Below, in pieces: positions 33,476-45,322 of a stretch of DNA of 64,000 nt. Position 1 is the stretch's first letter. Every line of letters begins with the position of its first letter. The position numbers and the translations under genes were made by a program. Source of the DNA: Mycobacterium hubeiense (GTDB lineage Bacteria > Actinomycetota > Actinomycetes > Mycobacteriales > Mycobacteriaceae); the NCBI RefSeq assembly GCF_002838065.1, contig NZ_PIZU01000019.1, positions 1-64,000 on the forward strand, given 5' to 3'. The notes under the pieces were generated by a model. The model had not been told where the DNA came from. It saw only the letters and a list, made by a program, of their open reading frames with translations, and did no database searches.

Positions 33476-35154
33476 CGCAAATCCGCCTCGTCTGCTCGTA
33501 GGGCCCACGTTGCGAAACGCTCTCCGTCCTCGCGTTGTTTCACGAAGTTACGAACAACCCGCTCGATGTAGTCGCCGAGCTCCGTCGACAGCACCTTGTG
33601 CTGGCGCAACTTGCGGCCGAAACCGCTGTCCAGGCCTAGGCTGCCGCCCAGGTGGACCTGGAAACCCTCGACCGAGCCACCGTGTCCGTCGTCGACCATC
33701 TGGCCCTTGAAGCCGATGTCGGCGACCTGGATGCGTGCGCACGAGTTCGGGCAGCCGTTGATGTTGACGGTGATGGGCACGTCGAGTTCGGCGTTGATGT
33801 CCTCGAGACGCTTCTCCAACTCGGGCACCAGCCCCTGAGCGCGGCCGCGGGTCTCGGCGAACGACAGCTTGCAGTACTCGATGCCGGTGCAGGCCATCAG
33901 GTTCTTGCGCCACGCCGACGGCCGCGACGGCAGGCCCAGCGCGTCAAGACCGGCGACCAGTTCGTCGAGCTTGTCGTCGGGCACATCGAGGATGATCAGC
34001 TTCTGATACGGGGTGAAGCGCACCCGATCGGAGCCGGCCGCGGCCGCGAGGTCGGCCACCTTGGTCAGAATCGTGCCGGACACCCGCCCGGCGATGGGGG
34101 CGACGCCGACGGCGTTGCGCCCGTTCTTCAACCGCTGGATGCCCACGTGGTCGATGGGGTGCTTCACCGGTTCGGGTGCCGGGCCGTCGATCAGCTTGCG
34201 GCCCAGGTACTCCTGTTCGAGCACTTCCCGGAATTTCTCGATGCCCCAGTCCTTGATCAAGAACTTCAACCGGGCCTTCGAGCGCAACCGCCGGTAGCCG
34301 TAGTCGCGGAACACCGAGGTGATGCCCTCCCATACGTCGGGCACCTCCTCCAGCGGCACCCACGCGCCCAGCCGCTGGGCCAGCATCGGGTTGGTCGACA
34401 GGCCGCCGCCCACCCACACGTCAAGGCCCGGGCCGTGTTCGGGATGGTTGACACCGATGAACGCGACGTCGTTGACCTCGTGCGCGACATCCTGCAGACC
34501 CGAGATCGCGGTCTTGTACTTACGCGGCAGATTCGAAAACGACGGGTTGCCGATGTAGCGGCGCACGATCTCGTCGACGGCCCAGGTCGGGTCGAGCACC
34601 TCGTCGAGGGCTTCACCGGCCAGCGGTGAGCCCAGCACGACGCGCGGGCAGTCGCCACACGCCTCGGTGGTCTGCAGCCCGACCTCGTCGAGCCGCCGCC
34701 AGATCTCGGGGACATCCTCGATGCGGATCCAGTGGTACTGCACGTTCTCCCGGTCGGAGATGTCGGCGGTGTCACGCGCGAACTCGGTCGAGATCTCGCC
34801 CAGCGTGCGCAGGGCGGCGGTGGACAACGAGCCGCCGTCGCAGCGCACCCGCATCATGAAGTACTTCGCTTCGAGGATGTCGATGTTCTCATCGCCGGTC
34901 CAGTTGCCGTCGTAGCCCTGCTCACGCTGGGTGTAGAGGCCCATCCAGCGCATCCGGCCGCGCAGGTCGGTCTTGTCGATGCTGTCGAACCCCTGCTTGG
35001 AGTAGACGTTCTCGAGGCGGGCCCGCACGTTGAGCGGGTCGTCGTCCTTCTTGAACTGTTCGTTGGCGTTGAGCGGCTCGCGATAGCCGAGCGCCCATTG
35101 GCCTTCACCGCGGGGACGCTTGGGGGCCCGGGGCTTGGTCGGGGTCTCCGTCAT
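33472..35154 (-). CDS. sirA: ferredoxin-dependent sulfite reductase
   Basis: A 560-residue siroheme/[4Fe-4S] reductase (also named nirA). Cys422, Cys428, Cys468 and Cys472 give the exact CX5C-X39-CX3C ligand pattern ('CTGIEYC' and 'NGCPNSC'). Tyr74 and Cys166 stand at the positions of the Tyr69-Cys161 covalent pair known in M. tuberculosis NirA, each shifted by five residues. It reduces sulfite to sulfide for cysteine synthesis. It is first in its operon; its AAGGAG ribosome site lies in a hairpin, and a Cys-codon leader precedes it. Confidence 0.95.
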   Translation of the reverse strand: MTETPTKPRAPKRPRGEGQWALGYREPLNANEQFKKDDDPLNVRARLENVYSKQGFDSIDKTDLRGRMRWMGLYTQREQGYDGNWTGDENIDILEAKYFMMRVRCDGGSLSTAALRTLGEISTEFARDTADISDRENVQYHWIRIEDVPEIWRRLDEVGLQTTEACGDCPRVVLGSPLAGEALDEVLDPTWAVDEIVRRYIGNPSFSNLPRKYKTAISGLQDVAHEVNDVAFIGVNHPEHGPGLDVWVGGGLSTNPMLAQRLGAWVPLEEVPDVWEGITSVFRDYGYRRLRSKARLKFLIKDWGIEKFREVLEQEYLGRKLIDGPAPEPVKHPIDHVGIQRLKNGRNAVGVAPIAGRVSGTILTKVADLAAAAGSDRVRFTPYQKLIILDVPDDKLDELVAGLDALGLPSRPSAWRKNLMACTGIEYCKLSFAETRGRAQGLVPELEKRLEDINAELDVPITVNINGCPNSCARIQVADIGFKGQMVDDGHGGSVEGFQVHLGGSLGLDSGFGRKLRQHKVLSTELGDYIERVVRNFVKQREDGERFATWALRADEADLR

Positions 35155-35160
35155 GGGTGT

Positions 35161-35177
35161 GGCTCCTTGTCGGAGCC
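35161..35177 (-). promoter_or_regulatory. hairpin sequestering the sirA ribosome-binding site
   Basis: On the minus strand the sequence reads GGCTCC-GACAA-GGAGCC. The right arm contains the AAGGAG ribosome site, eight nt before the sirA ATG. A perfect 6-bp GC-rich stem would hide the site from ribosomes. With the upstream polycysteine frame this forms the two parts of a translational attenuator. Confidence 0.65.
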
Positions 35178-35277
35178 GGCGTTCGGACCGCGCTTAATCA
35201 CCGGTGGGGCTGTCCGGCGGCGCAGATCCGGCGGCCAGCTGAAAGTCGTGGGTGGGCTGGGTCCTAGATCAGGCGCA

Positions 35278-35373
35278 TCAAGGCAGACAACAACAGCTAC
35301 AAACGCGCTTGAAGTCGACATGCCGCCGCGACACCAGCGAGACGCGGGTGTGGAGAATCCGGGCGGCAATCAC
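35278..35373 (-). CDS. polycysteine leader peptide upstream of sirA
   Basis: A minus-strand short frame ending 'KRVCSCCCLP' and TGA: four of the last seven codons are TGT, three of them consecutive (35287-35295). GTG 35373 gives 31 codons and has CACAAT seven nt upstream, fitting a leaderless start; GTG 35334 would give 18 codons. Polycysteine leaderless frames before sulfur genes mediate cysteine-responsive attenuation in M. smegmatis. It lies about 120 nt before sirA. Confidence 0.7.
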   Translation of the reverse strand: MIAARILHTRVSLVSRRHVDFKRVCSCCCLP

Positions 35374-35484
35374 GTCGCCAATTGTGCCACGGACACCGAC
35401 ATATGCCCTAACCGGGCCAGATTTGTATTCAGGGTGAGCATAAGTGCGCGATCGCGTGGCGTCGCGGCCTGGGAGACTGGGGGC

Positions 35485-36657
35485 ATGACCCGCGCCGCGC
35501 CCGCTGGCCTGCCCGAACTGGCGGCCGACCCGACGCGGCCGTTCGGCATCTACATCCACGTCCCGTTCTGCGCGACGCGCTGCGGATACTGCGACTTCAA
35601 CACCTACACACCCGCCGAACTGGGCGGCGCGAACCCCGATGCCTGGCTGGCGGCGCTGCGCATTGAGCTGGGCCTGGCCGCGGCGCGACTGGGGTCGATA
35701 TCCACCCAGACGGTGTTCGTCGGCGGCGGAACACCGTCGCTGCTGGGCGGGGCGCGGCTGGGCGCAGTGCTCGACGCGGTGCGGGAGCACTTCGGGCTCG
35801 CACCCGACGCCGAGGTCACCACCGAGGCCAACCCGGAATCGACGTCGCCGCAGCTGTTCGACGAACTGCGCGCAGCCGGCTACACGCGGGTGTCGCTGGG
35901 CATGCAGTCGGTCGCGCCGCACGTGCTGGCGGTGCTGGACCGGGTGCACTCGCCGGGCCGGGCGCTGGCGGCGGCCGGCGAGGCCCGGGCCGCGGGCTTC
36001 GAGCACGTCAACATCGATCTGATCTACGGCACGCCAGGGGAGTCCGACGACGACCTGCGCCGCTCGGTCGACGCAGCCGTCGACGCCGGTGTGGACCATG
36101 TGTCGGGATACGCGTTGATCGTCGAGGACGGCACCGCGCTGGCGCGGCGGGTGCGCCGGGGTGAGATCACGCCCCTTGACGACGACGTGCTGGCCAGCCG
36201 CTACGAGTTGCTCGACGCAGGACTATCCGCCGCCGGCTTCGACTGGTACGAGGTGTCGAATTGGAGTCGCCCTGGCGGTGAGTGCCGGCATAACCTCGGC
36301 TACTGGGACGGCGGCGAATGGTGGGGCGCCGGGCCGGGAGCGCATGGCTACGTCGGCGCGACGCGGTGGTGGAATGTCAAGCACCCCAATGCTTATGCGC
36401 AATCCTTGACCGACGGGATATTGCCGGTGGCCGACTTCGAGGAGCTCGACGACGCCGCCGCCCACACCGAGGATGTGATGCTGCGGCTGCGGCTGCGCCA
36501 CGGGTTGGCGGTGGCCGACCTGACCCAGGAGGAGCGCGCCCGCGCCGACGTCGCGATAGGCGACGGACTGGTGGCGCGCCGCGACGACCACCTGGTGCTG
36601 ACCGACCGCGGCCGGTTGCTGGCCGACACGGTGGTGCGGGACCTGCTCAGCGACTGA
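35485..36657 (+). CDS. hemW: HemW-type radical SAM protein (annotated hemN/hemW)
   Basis: A 390-residue protein from ATG 35485. The radical SAM motif is Cys29-x3-Cys33-x2-Cys36 ('HVPFCATRCGYCDF'), followed by 'TVFVGGGTPSLLGG', 'TTEANPESTS' and 'VNIDLIYGTPGE'. True HemN (oxygen-independent coproporphyrinogen oxidase) has a longer N-terminus and an extra Cys in the loop (CxxxCxxCxC). Here Cys36 is followed by Asp-Phe, as in HemW, a heme chaperone. It is homologous to M. tuberculosis Rv2388c. It diverges from the sirA leader. Confidence 0.88.
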   Translation: MTRAAPAGLPELAADPTRPFGIYIHVPFCATRCGYCDFNTYTPAELGGANPDAWLAALRIELGLAAARLGSISTQTVFVGGGTPSLLGGARLGAVLDAVREHFGLAPDAEVTTEANPESTSPQLFDELRAAGYTRVSLGMQSVAPHVLAVLDRVHSPGRALAAAGEARAAGFEHVNIDLIYGTPGESDDDLRRSVDAAVDAGVDHVSGYALIVEDGTALARRVRRGEITPLDDDVLASRYELLDAGLSAAGFDWYEVSNWSRPGGECRHNLGYWDGGEWWGAGPGAHGYVGATRWWNVKHPNAYAQSLTDGILPVADFEELDDAAAHTEDVMLRLRLRHGLAVADLTQEERARADVAIGDGLVARRDDHLVLTDRGRLLADTVVRDLLSD

Positions 36658-36686
36658 GGTCACACCAGGTAAGCCGCCATCATTGG

Positions 36687-39680
<2,994 letters not shown>

Positions 39681-39721
39681 CGGTGTGCCCCCTCGGGGTA
39701 GGCGTGTTCTGGGCACCGAAT

Positions 39722-39760
39722 ATAGGGTAGCCTTCACAAAATTAGGACAGCCTTTGCTAA
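39722..39760. promoter_or_regulatory. two tandem IdeR-type iron boxes between mbtA and mbtB
   Basis: ATAGGGTAGCCTTCACAAA (39722-39740) and TTAGGACAGCCTTTGCTAA (39742-39760) match the IdeR 19-bp consensus at 12 and 13 positions and lie 20 bp apart. They occupy the 94-bp divergent region and could control both directions. The second box ends just before the GGAGG ribosome site of mbtB. Confidence 0.65.
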
Positions 39761-39774
39761 TCCCTGGAGGCAAT

Positions 39775-42700
39775 GTGGGTGATGTTACTGCGAATTCGCA
39801 GACCGTCCGCGAGGAGGTCGCCGAACTTCTCGGTATCAGCACCGCCGACGTCGATCCCGCCGCGGACCTGATCGGCCAGGGGCTCGATTCCATTCGGATG
39901 ATGTCGCTGGCCGGCCGGTGGCGACGCCGTGGGGTCGACGTGTCATTCGCCGACCTGGCGGCGAACCCGTCGGTGGCCGCCTGGGCGCAGATGTTGTCCA
40001 CGGCTTCCTCGGCCACGGAGTCCTCTGGGGAACCGGAACCGAACGCTTCGGACGAACCCGATTGGCTTGCCTCGGCGCCGTTTCCGCTCGCCCCAATGCA
40101 GCACGCGCTGTGGGTGGGCCGGGAGAGCGATCAGCAACTTGGCGGCGTGTCCGCACATCTGTACGTCGAATTCGACGGTAAAGCAATCGATCCCGACCGC
40201 CTGAGGGCCGCGGCCACCGAACTGGCGAACCGCCACCCGATGCTGCGGGTGGAGTTTCTGCCCGACGGCACCCAGCGCATCGGGCCGCCGCGGCAGCCGT
40301 ACCCGGTCGAGGTGCGAGACCTGCGCGCGCTGAGCGACGAAGAGGCCCAACAACATCTGGCCGCGATCCGGGACGCCAAATCCCACCAGCAGTTGGTCGG
40401 CGAGGTCTTCGAGCTGACGCTGTCGCTGCTGCCCGGCGGTCGCAGCCGGCTGCACGTGGATCTCGACATGCAGGCCGCCGACGCGATGAGCTACCGCACC
40501 TTGATGGCGGATCTGGCCGCGCTGTATGACGGCCGGCAACTGCCCGCCCTTGGTTACACCTATCGCGAGTACCGCCAGGCGAGCGCCGTGCGCAACGAGG
40601 CCGCCGAAGCCGATCGCGAATGGTGGTCACAGCGCATCGCAGACCTGCCTGACCCGCCGCGGCTGCCGCTGGTGCCCCCGGCCGAACAGGCCGACCCGCA
40701 CCGAACCACCCGGCGGTGGCACTGGCTGGACCCGCAGACCCGCGACGCGCTCTACGCCGCCGCCCGCCGTCGCGGGCTCACGCCGGCCATGGCGGTCGCC
40801 GCGTCGTTCTCCGGCGCGCTGGCCGGCTGGTCCGCGGAGCCGCGATTTCTGCTCAACGTCCCGCTGTTCGGGCGGGAACAACGCCACGCCGACGTCGACC
40901 GGCTGGTCGGGGACTTCACCTCCTCACTGCTGCTCGACGTCGATCTCGGCGATGCCGACACCGCGACCGCTCGCGCGCAGGCGCTGCAGAGCACGTTCCA
41001 CACCGCGGCCGCGCACGCCGCGTATCCGGGGCTTTCGGTGCTGCGCGATCTGGGCCGCCACCGCGGCACCCAGACGCTGGCCCCGGTGGTGTTCACCAGC
41101 GCGCTCGGGCTCGGTGAGCTGTTCTCGGCCGACGTCACCGCGGCGTTCGGCGTGCCCGTGTGGATCAATTCCCAAGGGCCGCAGGTGCTGCTGGACGCTC
41201 AGGTCACCGAGTTCGACGGCGGTGTCATGGTCAACTGGGACGTCCGCGAGGACGCGTTCCGGCCGGGCGTCATCGACGCGATGTTCGAACGGCACATCGA
41301 CGAACTGCGTCGCCTCGCCGCCGACGACGAGGCGTGGGAGGCGCCGGCCGCCCCGTTGCTCACCGCGTCGCAGCGGGCGGCGCGCGACGCGGTCAACTCG
41401 AACATCGCTGTCCCCAGCGGAAACTCGTTGCACGAGGGGTTCTTCGCAGCGGCGGACGCGAACCCCGACGCCACCGCCGTGATCAGTGAGTCCGGTGAGC
41501 TGAGCTACGCGCAATTACGGGAGCAGGTGCTCATGGTCGCGGGCGCCTTGAAGGTGGCCGGCGTCAAACCCGGTGACACCGTCGCGGTGATGGGACCGAA
41601 GAACGCCGAGCAGGTGACGGCGCTGCTGGGCATCCTGGCGGCGGGTGCCGTCTACGTGCCGGTAGGCGTGGATCAGCCGGCCGAACGCGCCGAGCGGATC
41701 CTGAAATCCGGCGGCGTGCGGATGGCGTTGGTCTGCGGCGATCAGCCCCCGACCTGGCTGCCTGCGTTGAGCGTGACCGAGGCGCTGCGGGTCGGGGCCC
41801 GCGAAACCGGGATCACCCCGGCGGCAACCGATCCCGCCGAGCTGGCCTACGTGCTGTTCACCTCCGGGTCCACCGGTGAGCCCAAAGGCGTCGAGGTCAC
41901 CCACGACGCCGCGATGAACTCGATCGAGTTCCTCAACGGACACTTCGAGATCGGGCCGCACGACCGATGCCTGGCGCTGTCCACCCTCGAATGCGATATG
42001 TCGGTGCTCGACGTGTTCGGCACGTTGACCGCAGGCGGGGCGATCGTCGTCGTCGACGAGGAGCACCGCCGCAATCCGGACCACTGGGCCCGGCTCATCG
42101 ACGCACACCGCGTCACCGTGCTGAACTTCCTGCCCGGCTGGCTGGAGATGCTGCTGGAAGTCGGCGCGGACCGGCTGGAATCGCTGCGCGTGGTGCCCAC
42201 CGGCGGCGACTGGGTGAGCCCGGACATGGCGCGGCGGCTGCGGGCCGCGGCGCCGCGGGTGCGGTTCGCCGGGCTCGGCGGTGCGACGGAAACGGCAGTG
42301 CATGCGACCATTTGCGAGGTCGATGAGCCGCCCGCGCACTGGACGGCAGTGCCCTACGGCACGCCGTTCACCAACAACGCTTGCCGCGTGGTGAATTCGT
42401 CGGGACAGGACTGCCCGGACTGGGTGCCCGGCGAGCTGTGGGTCGCCGGTCGAGGAATCGCCCGGGGCTACCGCGGCCGACCCGACCTGACCGCCGAACG
42501 GTTTGTCGAGTATGACGGCCGGACCTGGTATCGCACCGGTGATCTGGCTCGCTATTGGCCCGACGGCACGTTGGAGTTCGTCGGTCGGGCCGACCATCGC
42601 ATCAAGATCAGCGGCTATCGCATCGAACTCGGCGACGTCGAGGCCGCGCTGCAGCGGGTGCCGGGGGTGTTCGCTGCGGTTGCGGCCGTGATTCCGGCGG

Positions 42701-43272
42701 CGGGACACCGCACGACGGAGTCGCTGGCCGCCGCTGTACGCACCGACCGGCCCGGTATGACCGAATCCGGCATTCGAGAAGCGGTCGCGGAATACGTTCC
42801 GCCGCATATGGTTCCGCAGCACATCGAGTTCGTCGACCGGATTCCGTTCACGGTCGGTGGCAAGATCGACAGACGCGCCGTGTCGAGTCTGCTCGCGTCG
42901 GCCGTCACCGCCGACGACGCGCCGGGGGAGCGTCGCGAACCGTCGACGCCCTTGGAATCGGCACTGGCGCGGATCTTCGGCGAGCTGCTGAGCATCGAGC
43001 AGATCGGCGTCGCCGACGACTTCTTCAAGCTCGGTGGTGACTCGGTGCTCGCCACCACCGCGGTGGCGCGCATTCGGGACTGGCTGGACACCCCGACGGT
43101 GATGGTCGCCGACATCTTCGCCACCCGAACGGTTTCCGCGCTGGCCCGCACGCTTACCGAGCGTGAGGCCGACGGCCGGCGTCTCGAGCAGGTCGCCGAG
43201 GTGTATCTGGAAGTCGCGGACATGGAGAGCGCAGATGTTCTGTCCGCCCTCGACTCGGCGTCGGCCCGGTAG
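39775..43272 (+). CDS. mbtB: phenyloxazoline synthase NRPS, ArCP-Cy-A-PCP
   Basis: A 1165-residue NRPS from GTG 39775. Residues 1-80 are an aryl carrier domain with phosphopantetheine Ser39 ('GQGLDSIRMM'). About 90-510 is a cyclisation domain with the DxxxxDxxS motif ('DMQAADAMS'). About 530-1010 is the adenylation domain ('LFTSGSTGEPKGVEVTHD', 'YRTGDLARYW', 'GGKIDRRAV'). The PCP has 'LGGDSVLAT' with Ser near 1088. It condenses salicylate with serine or threonine and forms the oxazoline. The thioesterase domain found at the end of M. tuberculosis MbtB is absent; a separate thioesterase gene follows 2 bp later. Confidence 0.95.
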   Translation: MGDVTANSQTVREEVAELLGISTADVDPAADLIGQGLDSIRMMSLAGRWRRRGVDVSFADLAANPSVAAWAQMLSTASSATESSGEPEPNASDEPDWLASAPFPLAPMQHALWVGRESDQQLGGVSAHLYVEFDGKAIDPDRLRAAATELANRHPMLRVEFLPDGTQRIGPPRQPYPVEVRDLRALSDEEAQQHLAAIRDAKSHQQLVGEVFELTLSLLPGGRSRLHVDLDMQAADAMSYRTLMADLAALYDGRQLPALGYTYREYRQASAVRNEAAEADREWWSQRIADLPDPPRLPLVPPAEQADPHRTTRRWHWLDPQTRDALYAAARRRGLTPAMAVAASFSGALAGWSAEPRFLLNVPLFGREQRHADVDRLVGDFTSSLLLDVDLGDADTATARAQALQSTFHTAAAHAAYPGLSVLRDLGRHRGTQTLAPVVFTSALGLGELFSADVTAAFGVPVWINSQGPQVLLDAQVTEFDGGVMVNWDVREDAFRPGVIDAMFERHIDELRRLAADDEAWEAPAAPLLTASQRAARDAVNSNIAVPSGNSLHEGFFAAADANPDATAVISESGELSYAQLREQVLMVAGALKVAGVKPGDTVAVMGPKNAEQVTALLGILAAGAVYVPVGVDQPAERAERILKSGGVRMALVCGDQPPTWLPALSVTEALRVGARETGITPAATDPAELAYVLFTSGSTGEPKGVEVTHDAAMNSIEFLNGHFEIGPHDRCLALSTLECDMSVLDVFGTLTAGGAIVVVDEEHRRNPDHWARLIDAHRVTVLNFLPGWLEMLLEVGADRLESLRVVPTGGDWVSPDMARRLRAAAPRVRFAGLGGATETAVHATICEVDEPPAHWTAVPYGTPFTNNACRVVNSSGQDCPDWVPGELWVAGRGIARGYRGRPDLTAERFVEYDGRTWYRTGDLARYWPDGTLEFVGRADHRIKISGYRIELGDVEAALQRVPGVFAAVAAVIPAAGHRTTESLAAAVRTDRPGMTESGIREAVAEYVPPHMVPQHIEFVDRIPFTVGGKIDRRAVSSLLASAVTADDAPGERREPSTPLESALARIFGELLSIEQIGVADDFFKLGGDSVLATTAVARIRDWLDTPTVMVADIFATRTVSALARTLTEREADGRRLEQVAEVYLEVADMESADVLSALDSASAR

Positions 43273-43274
43273 CG

Positions 43275-44000
43275 ATGACATTTCAGCCGTGGATCAAACG
43301 GTTCCCGGGTGGCGGCGCCGAGGCATCCGTCGTGGTGTTCCCGCATGCTGGCGGCGCCGCCGCGGCCTATCGATCCTTCGCTACTGCACTGTCCGCCAAT
43401 GGTGTTGACGCGTACATCGTCCAATACCCGCAGCGCGCGGATCGCCTGACCCATCCCGCTCCCGCCACCATCGAGGAGTTGGCTGCCGAACTGTACGAGG
43501 CCGGCCAGTGGGACCGGGTGGGCCCGCTGCGACTGTTCGGCCATTGCATGGGTGCGGTGGTGGCTTTCGAATTCGCCCGCATCGCCGAACGCCACGGCGT
43601 CGAGGTGGGCGAGCTGTGGGCCTCCGCCGGCCAGGCACCGTCGACCATCGCGGGCTCGTCGCCGCTGCCGACCACCGACCGTGAACTGGTCGCCGACATG
43701 ATGGATCTCGGCGGCACCGATCCGCGGCTGCTCGACGACGAGGATTTCGTGGAGTTGTTGTTGATGGCGGTACGCGCGGACTACGAGGCCTTCAACCGCT
43801 ATTCGTGTGAGCCCGGTGTCCGGATCCGGGCCGACATCCACGCCGTCGGCGGCCGCGACGATCACCGCATCGAGCGAGAGTGGCTGCAGCGGTGGGATTC
43901 CCACACCGACGGCACCTTCACGCTGTCGCTGTTCGACGGCGGCCACTTCTACCTCAACGACCACACCGACTCGGTGGCCAAGATGGTGAGCGGGCAATGA
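43275..44000 (+). CDS. stand-alone type II thioesterase with a cysteine nucleophile
   Basis: A 241-residue alpha/beta hydrolase of the NRPS/PKS type II thioesterase family: 'VVFPHAGGAAAAYRSFATAL', 'QYPQRADRL', 'FGHCMGAVVAFEFARIA' and the C-terminal His in 'FDGGHFYLND'. The nucleophile elbow has Cys91 (codon TGC) where the family usually has Ser (GHSMG). Such enzymes remove wrong or stalled acyl groups from carrier domains; Cys thioesterases of this class are known but less common. It probably replaces the domain missing from MbtB. It overlaps mbtC by ATGA. Confidence 0.9.
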   Translation: MTFQPWIKRFPGGGAEASVVVFPHAGGAAAAYRSFATALSANGVDAYIVQYPQRADRLTHPAPATIEELAAELYEAGQWDRVGPLRLFGHCMGAVVAFEFARIAERHGVEVGELWASAGQAPSTIAGSSPLPTTDRELVADMMDLGGTDPRLLDDEDFVELLLMAVRADYEAFNRYSCEPGVRIRADIHAVGGRDDHRIEREWLQRWDSHTDGTFTLSLFDGGHFYLNDHTDSVAKMVSGQ

Positions 44001-45322
44001 CCGGAAACGACCCCGTCGACCCCGTTGTCATCGTCGGCATGGCGTTGGAGGCCCCCGGCGATGTCGACACCGCGGACGGCTACTGGTCGCTGTTGTCCGA
44101 GCAGCGCGAAGCGCTGGGCCCCTTTCCCGCCGACCGCGGATGGTCGTTGCGTGAGCTGTTCGACGGGTCTCGGCGCGACGGGTTCAAACCCATCCACGAC
44201 CTGGGTGGATTCCTTTGCAACGCAGCGAGATTCGATCCCGAGTTCTTCGGCATCTCACCGCGGGAAGCGGTCGCCATGGATCCGCAACAGCGCGTGGCCC
44301 TGCGCATCGCGTGGCGGACCCTGGAGAACAGCGGAATCAACCCCGATGACCTCGCCGGCCACGACGTGGGTACCTACATCGGCGCCTCGGTGCTGGAGTA
44401 CGGGCCCACGCTGGCCCAATTCTCCCAGCACAGCGGGCATCTCATCACCGGCACCTCGCTGGGCGTGATTTCGGGTCGCATCGCCTACACCCTGGATCTG
44501 GCCGGCCCGGCGCTGACCGTCGACACCTCGTGCTCCTCGGCGTTGGCCGCCTTCCACACCGCCGTGCAGGCGGTGCGGGCGGGGGATTGCGACCTCGCGC
44601 TCGCGGGCGGCGTCGCGGTCATGGGCTCGCCCGGCTACTTCGTCGAATTCTCAAAGCAGCACGCGCTTTCCGACGACGGGCACTGCCGTCCGTACAGCGC
44701 GCATGCCACCGGCACGGTGTGGGCCGAGGGCGCCGCCATGTTCTTGCTGCAGCGCCGATCGGCGGCACTGCGCGACCGGCGGCGCATCCTCGCCGAGGTC
44801 CGGGCCAGTTGCCTCAACCAGGACGGCCGCACCACCGGACTCACTGCCCCGAGCGGTGCGGCGCAGGCCCGTCTCTTTCGCCGCGCCCTGGAGCTGGCCG
44901 GGCTGCGTCCCGGCGACGTCGACGTGATCGAAGGACACGGCACTGGAACACAACTCGGCGACCGCACCGAGTTGCAGTCGCTTGCCGAGACCTACGGGGC
45001 TGCCCCCGCGGGACGGGGACCGCTGCTGGGGTCCGTCAAGTCGAACGTAGGCCACTCTCAGGCCGCCGCAGGCGCACTGGGACTGGCCAAGGTCCTCGTC
45101 GCCGCCGACCGTGAAAGCATCCCGCCCACCCTGCACGCCGACGAACGCAGCCGCGAAATCGATTGGGAAAGCCAGGGTTTGCGATTGGCCGACAAGCTCA
45201 CGCCGTGGCCGGCGCGCAACGGAGCGCGAATCGCCGCGGTGTCGGCATTCGGGATGAGTGGCACCAACACCCACATCATCGTGTCGATGCCGGAGGACGC
45301 GTCCGGGGCAAGGGCTGCCTGA
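43997..45322 (+). CDS. mbtC: polyketide ketosynthase MbtC
   Basis: A 441-residue stand-alone ketosynthase. Catalytic residues: Cys178 in 'TVDTSCSSALAAFH', His about 313 in 'IEGHGTGTQLGDRTE' and His about 353 in 'SNVGHSQAAAGALG'. It works with MbtD to add the malonyl-derived unit that becomes the beta-hydroxybutyrate segment of mycobactin. It starts in an ATGA overlap with the thioesterase and ends sharing one base with mbtD (TGATG). Confidence 0.95.
   Translation: MTGNDPVDPVVIVGMALEAPGDVDTADGYWSLLSEQREALGPFPADRGWSLRELFDGSRRDGFKPIHDLGGFLCNAARFDPEFFGISPREAVAMDPQQRVALRIAWRTLENSGINPDDLAGHDVGTYIGASVLEYGPTLAQFSQHSGHLITGTSLGVISGRIAYTLDLAGPALTVDTSCSSALAAFHTAVQAVRAGDCDLALAGGVAVMGSPGYFVEFSKQHALSDDGHCRPYSAHATGTVWAEGAAMFLLQRRSAALRDRRRILAEVRASCLNQDGRTTGLTAPSGAAQARLFRRALELAGLRPGDVDVIEGHGTGTQLGDRTELQSLAETYGAAPAGRGPLLGSVKSNVGHSQAAAGALGLAKVLVAADRESIPPTLHADERSREIDWESQGLRLADKLTPWPARNGARIAAVSAFGMSGTNTHIIVSMPEDASGARAA

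Noticed and set aside
41515..43281. 588-codon minus-strand open frame
   Set aside because: Antisense to mbtB; no recognisable domain.
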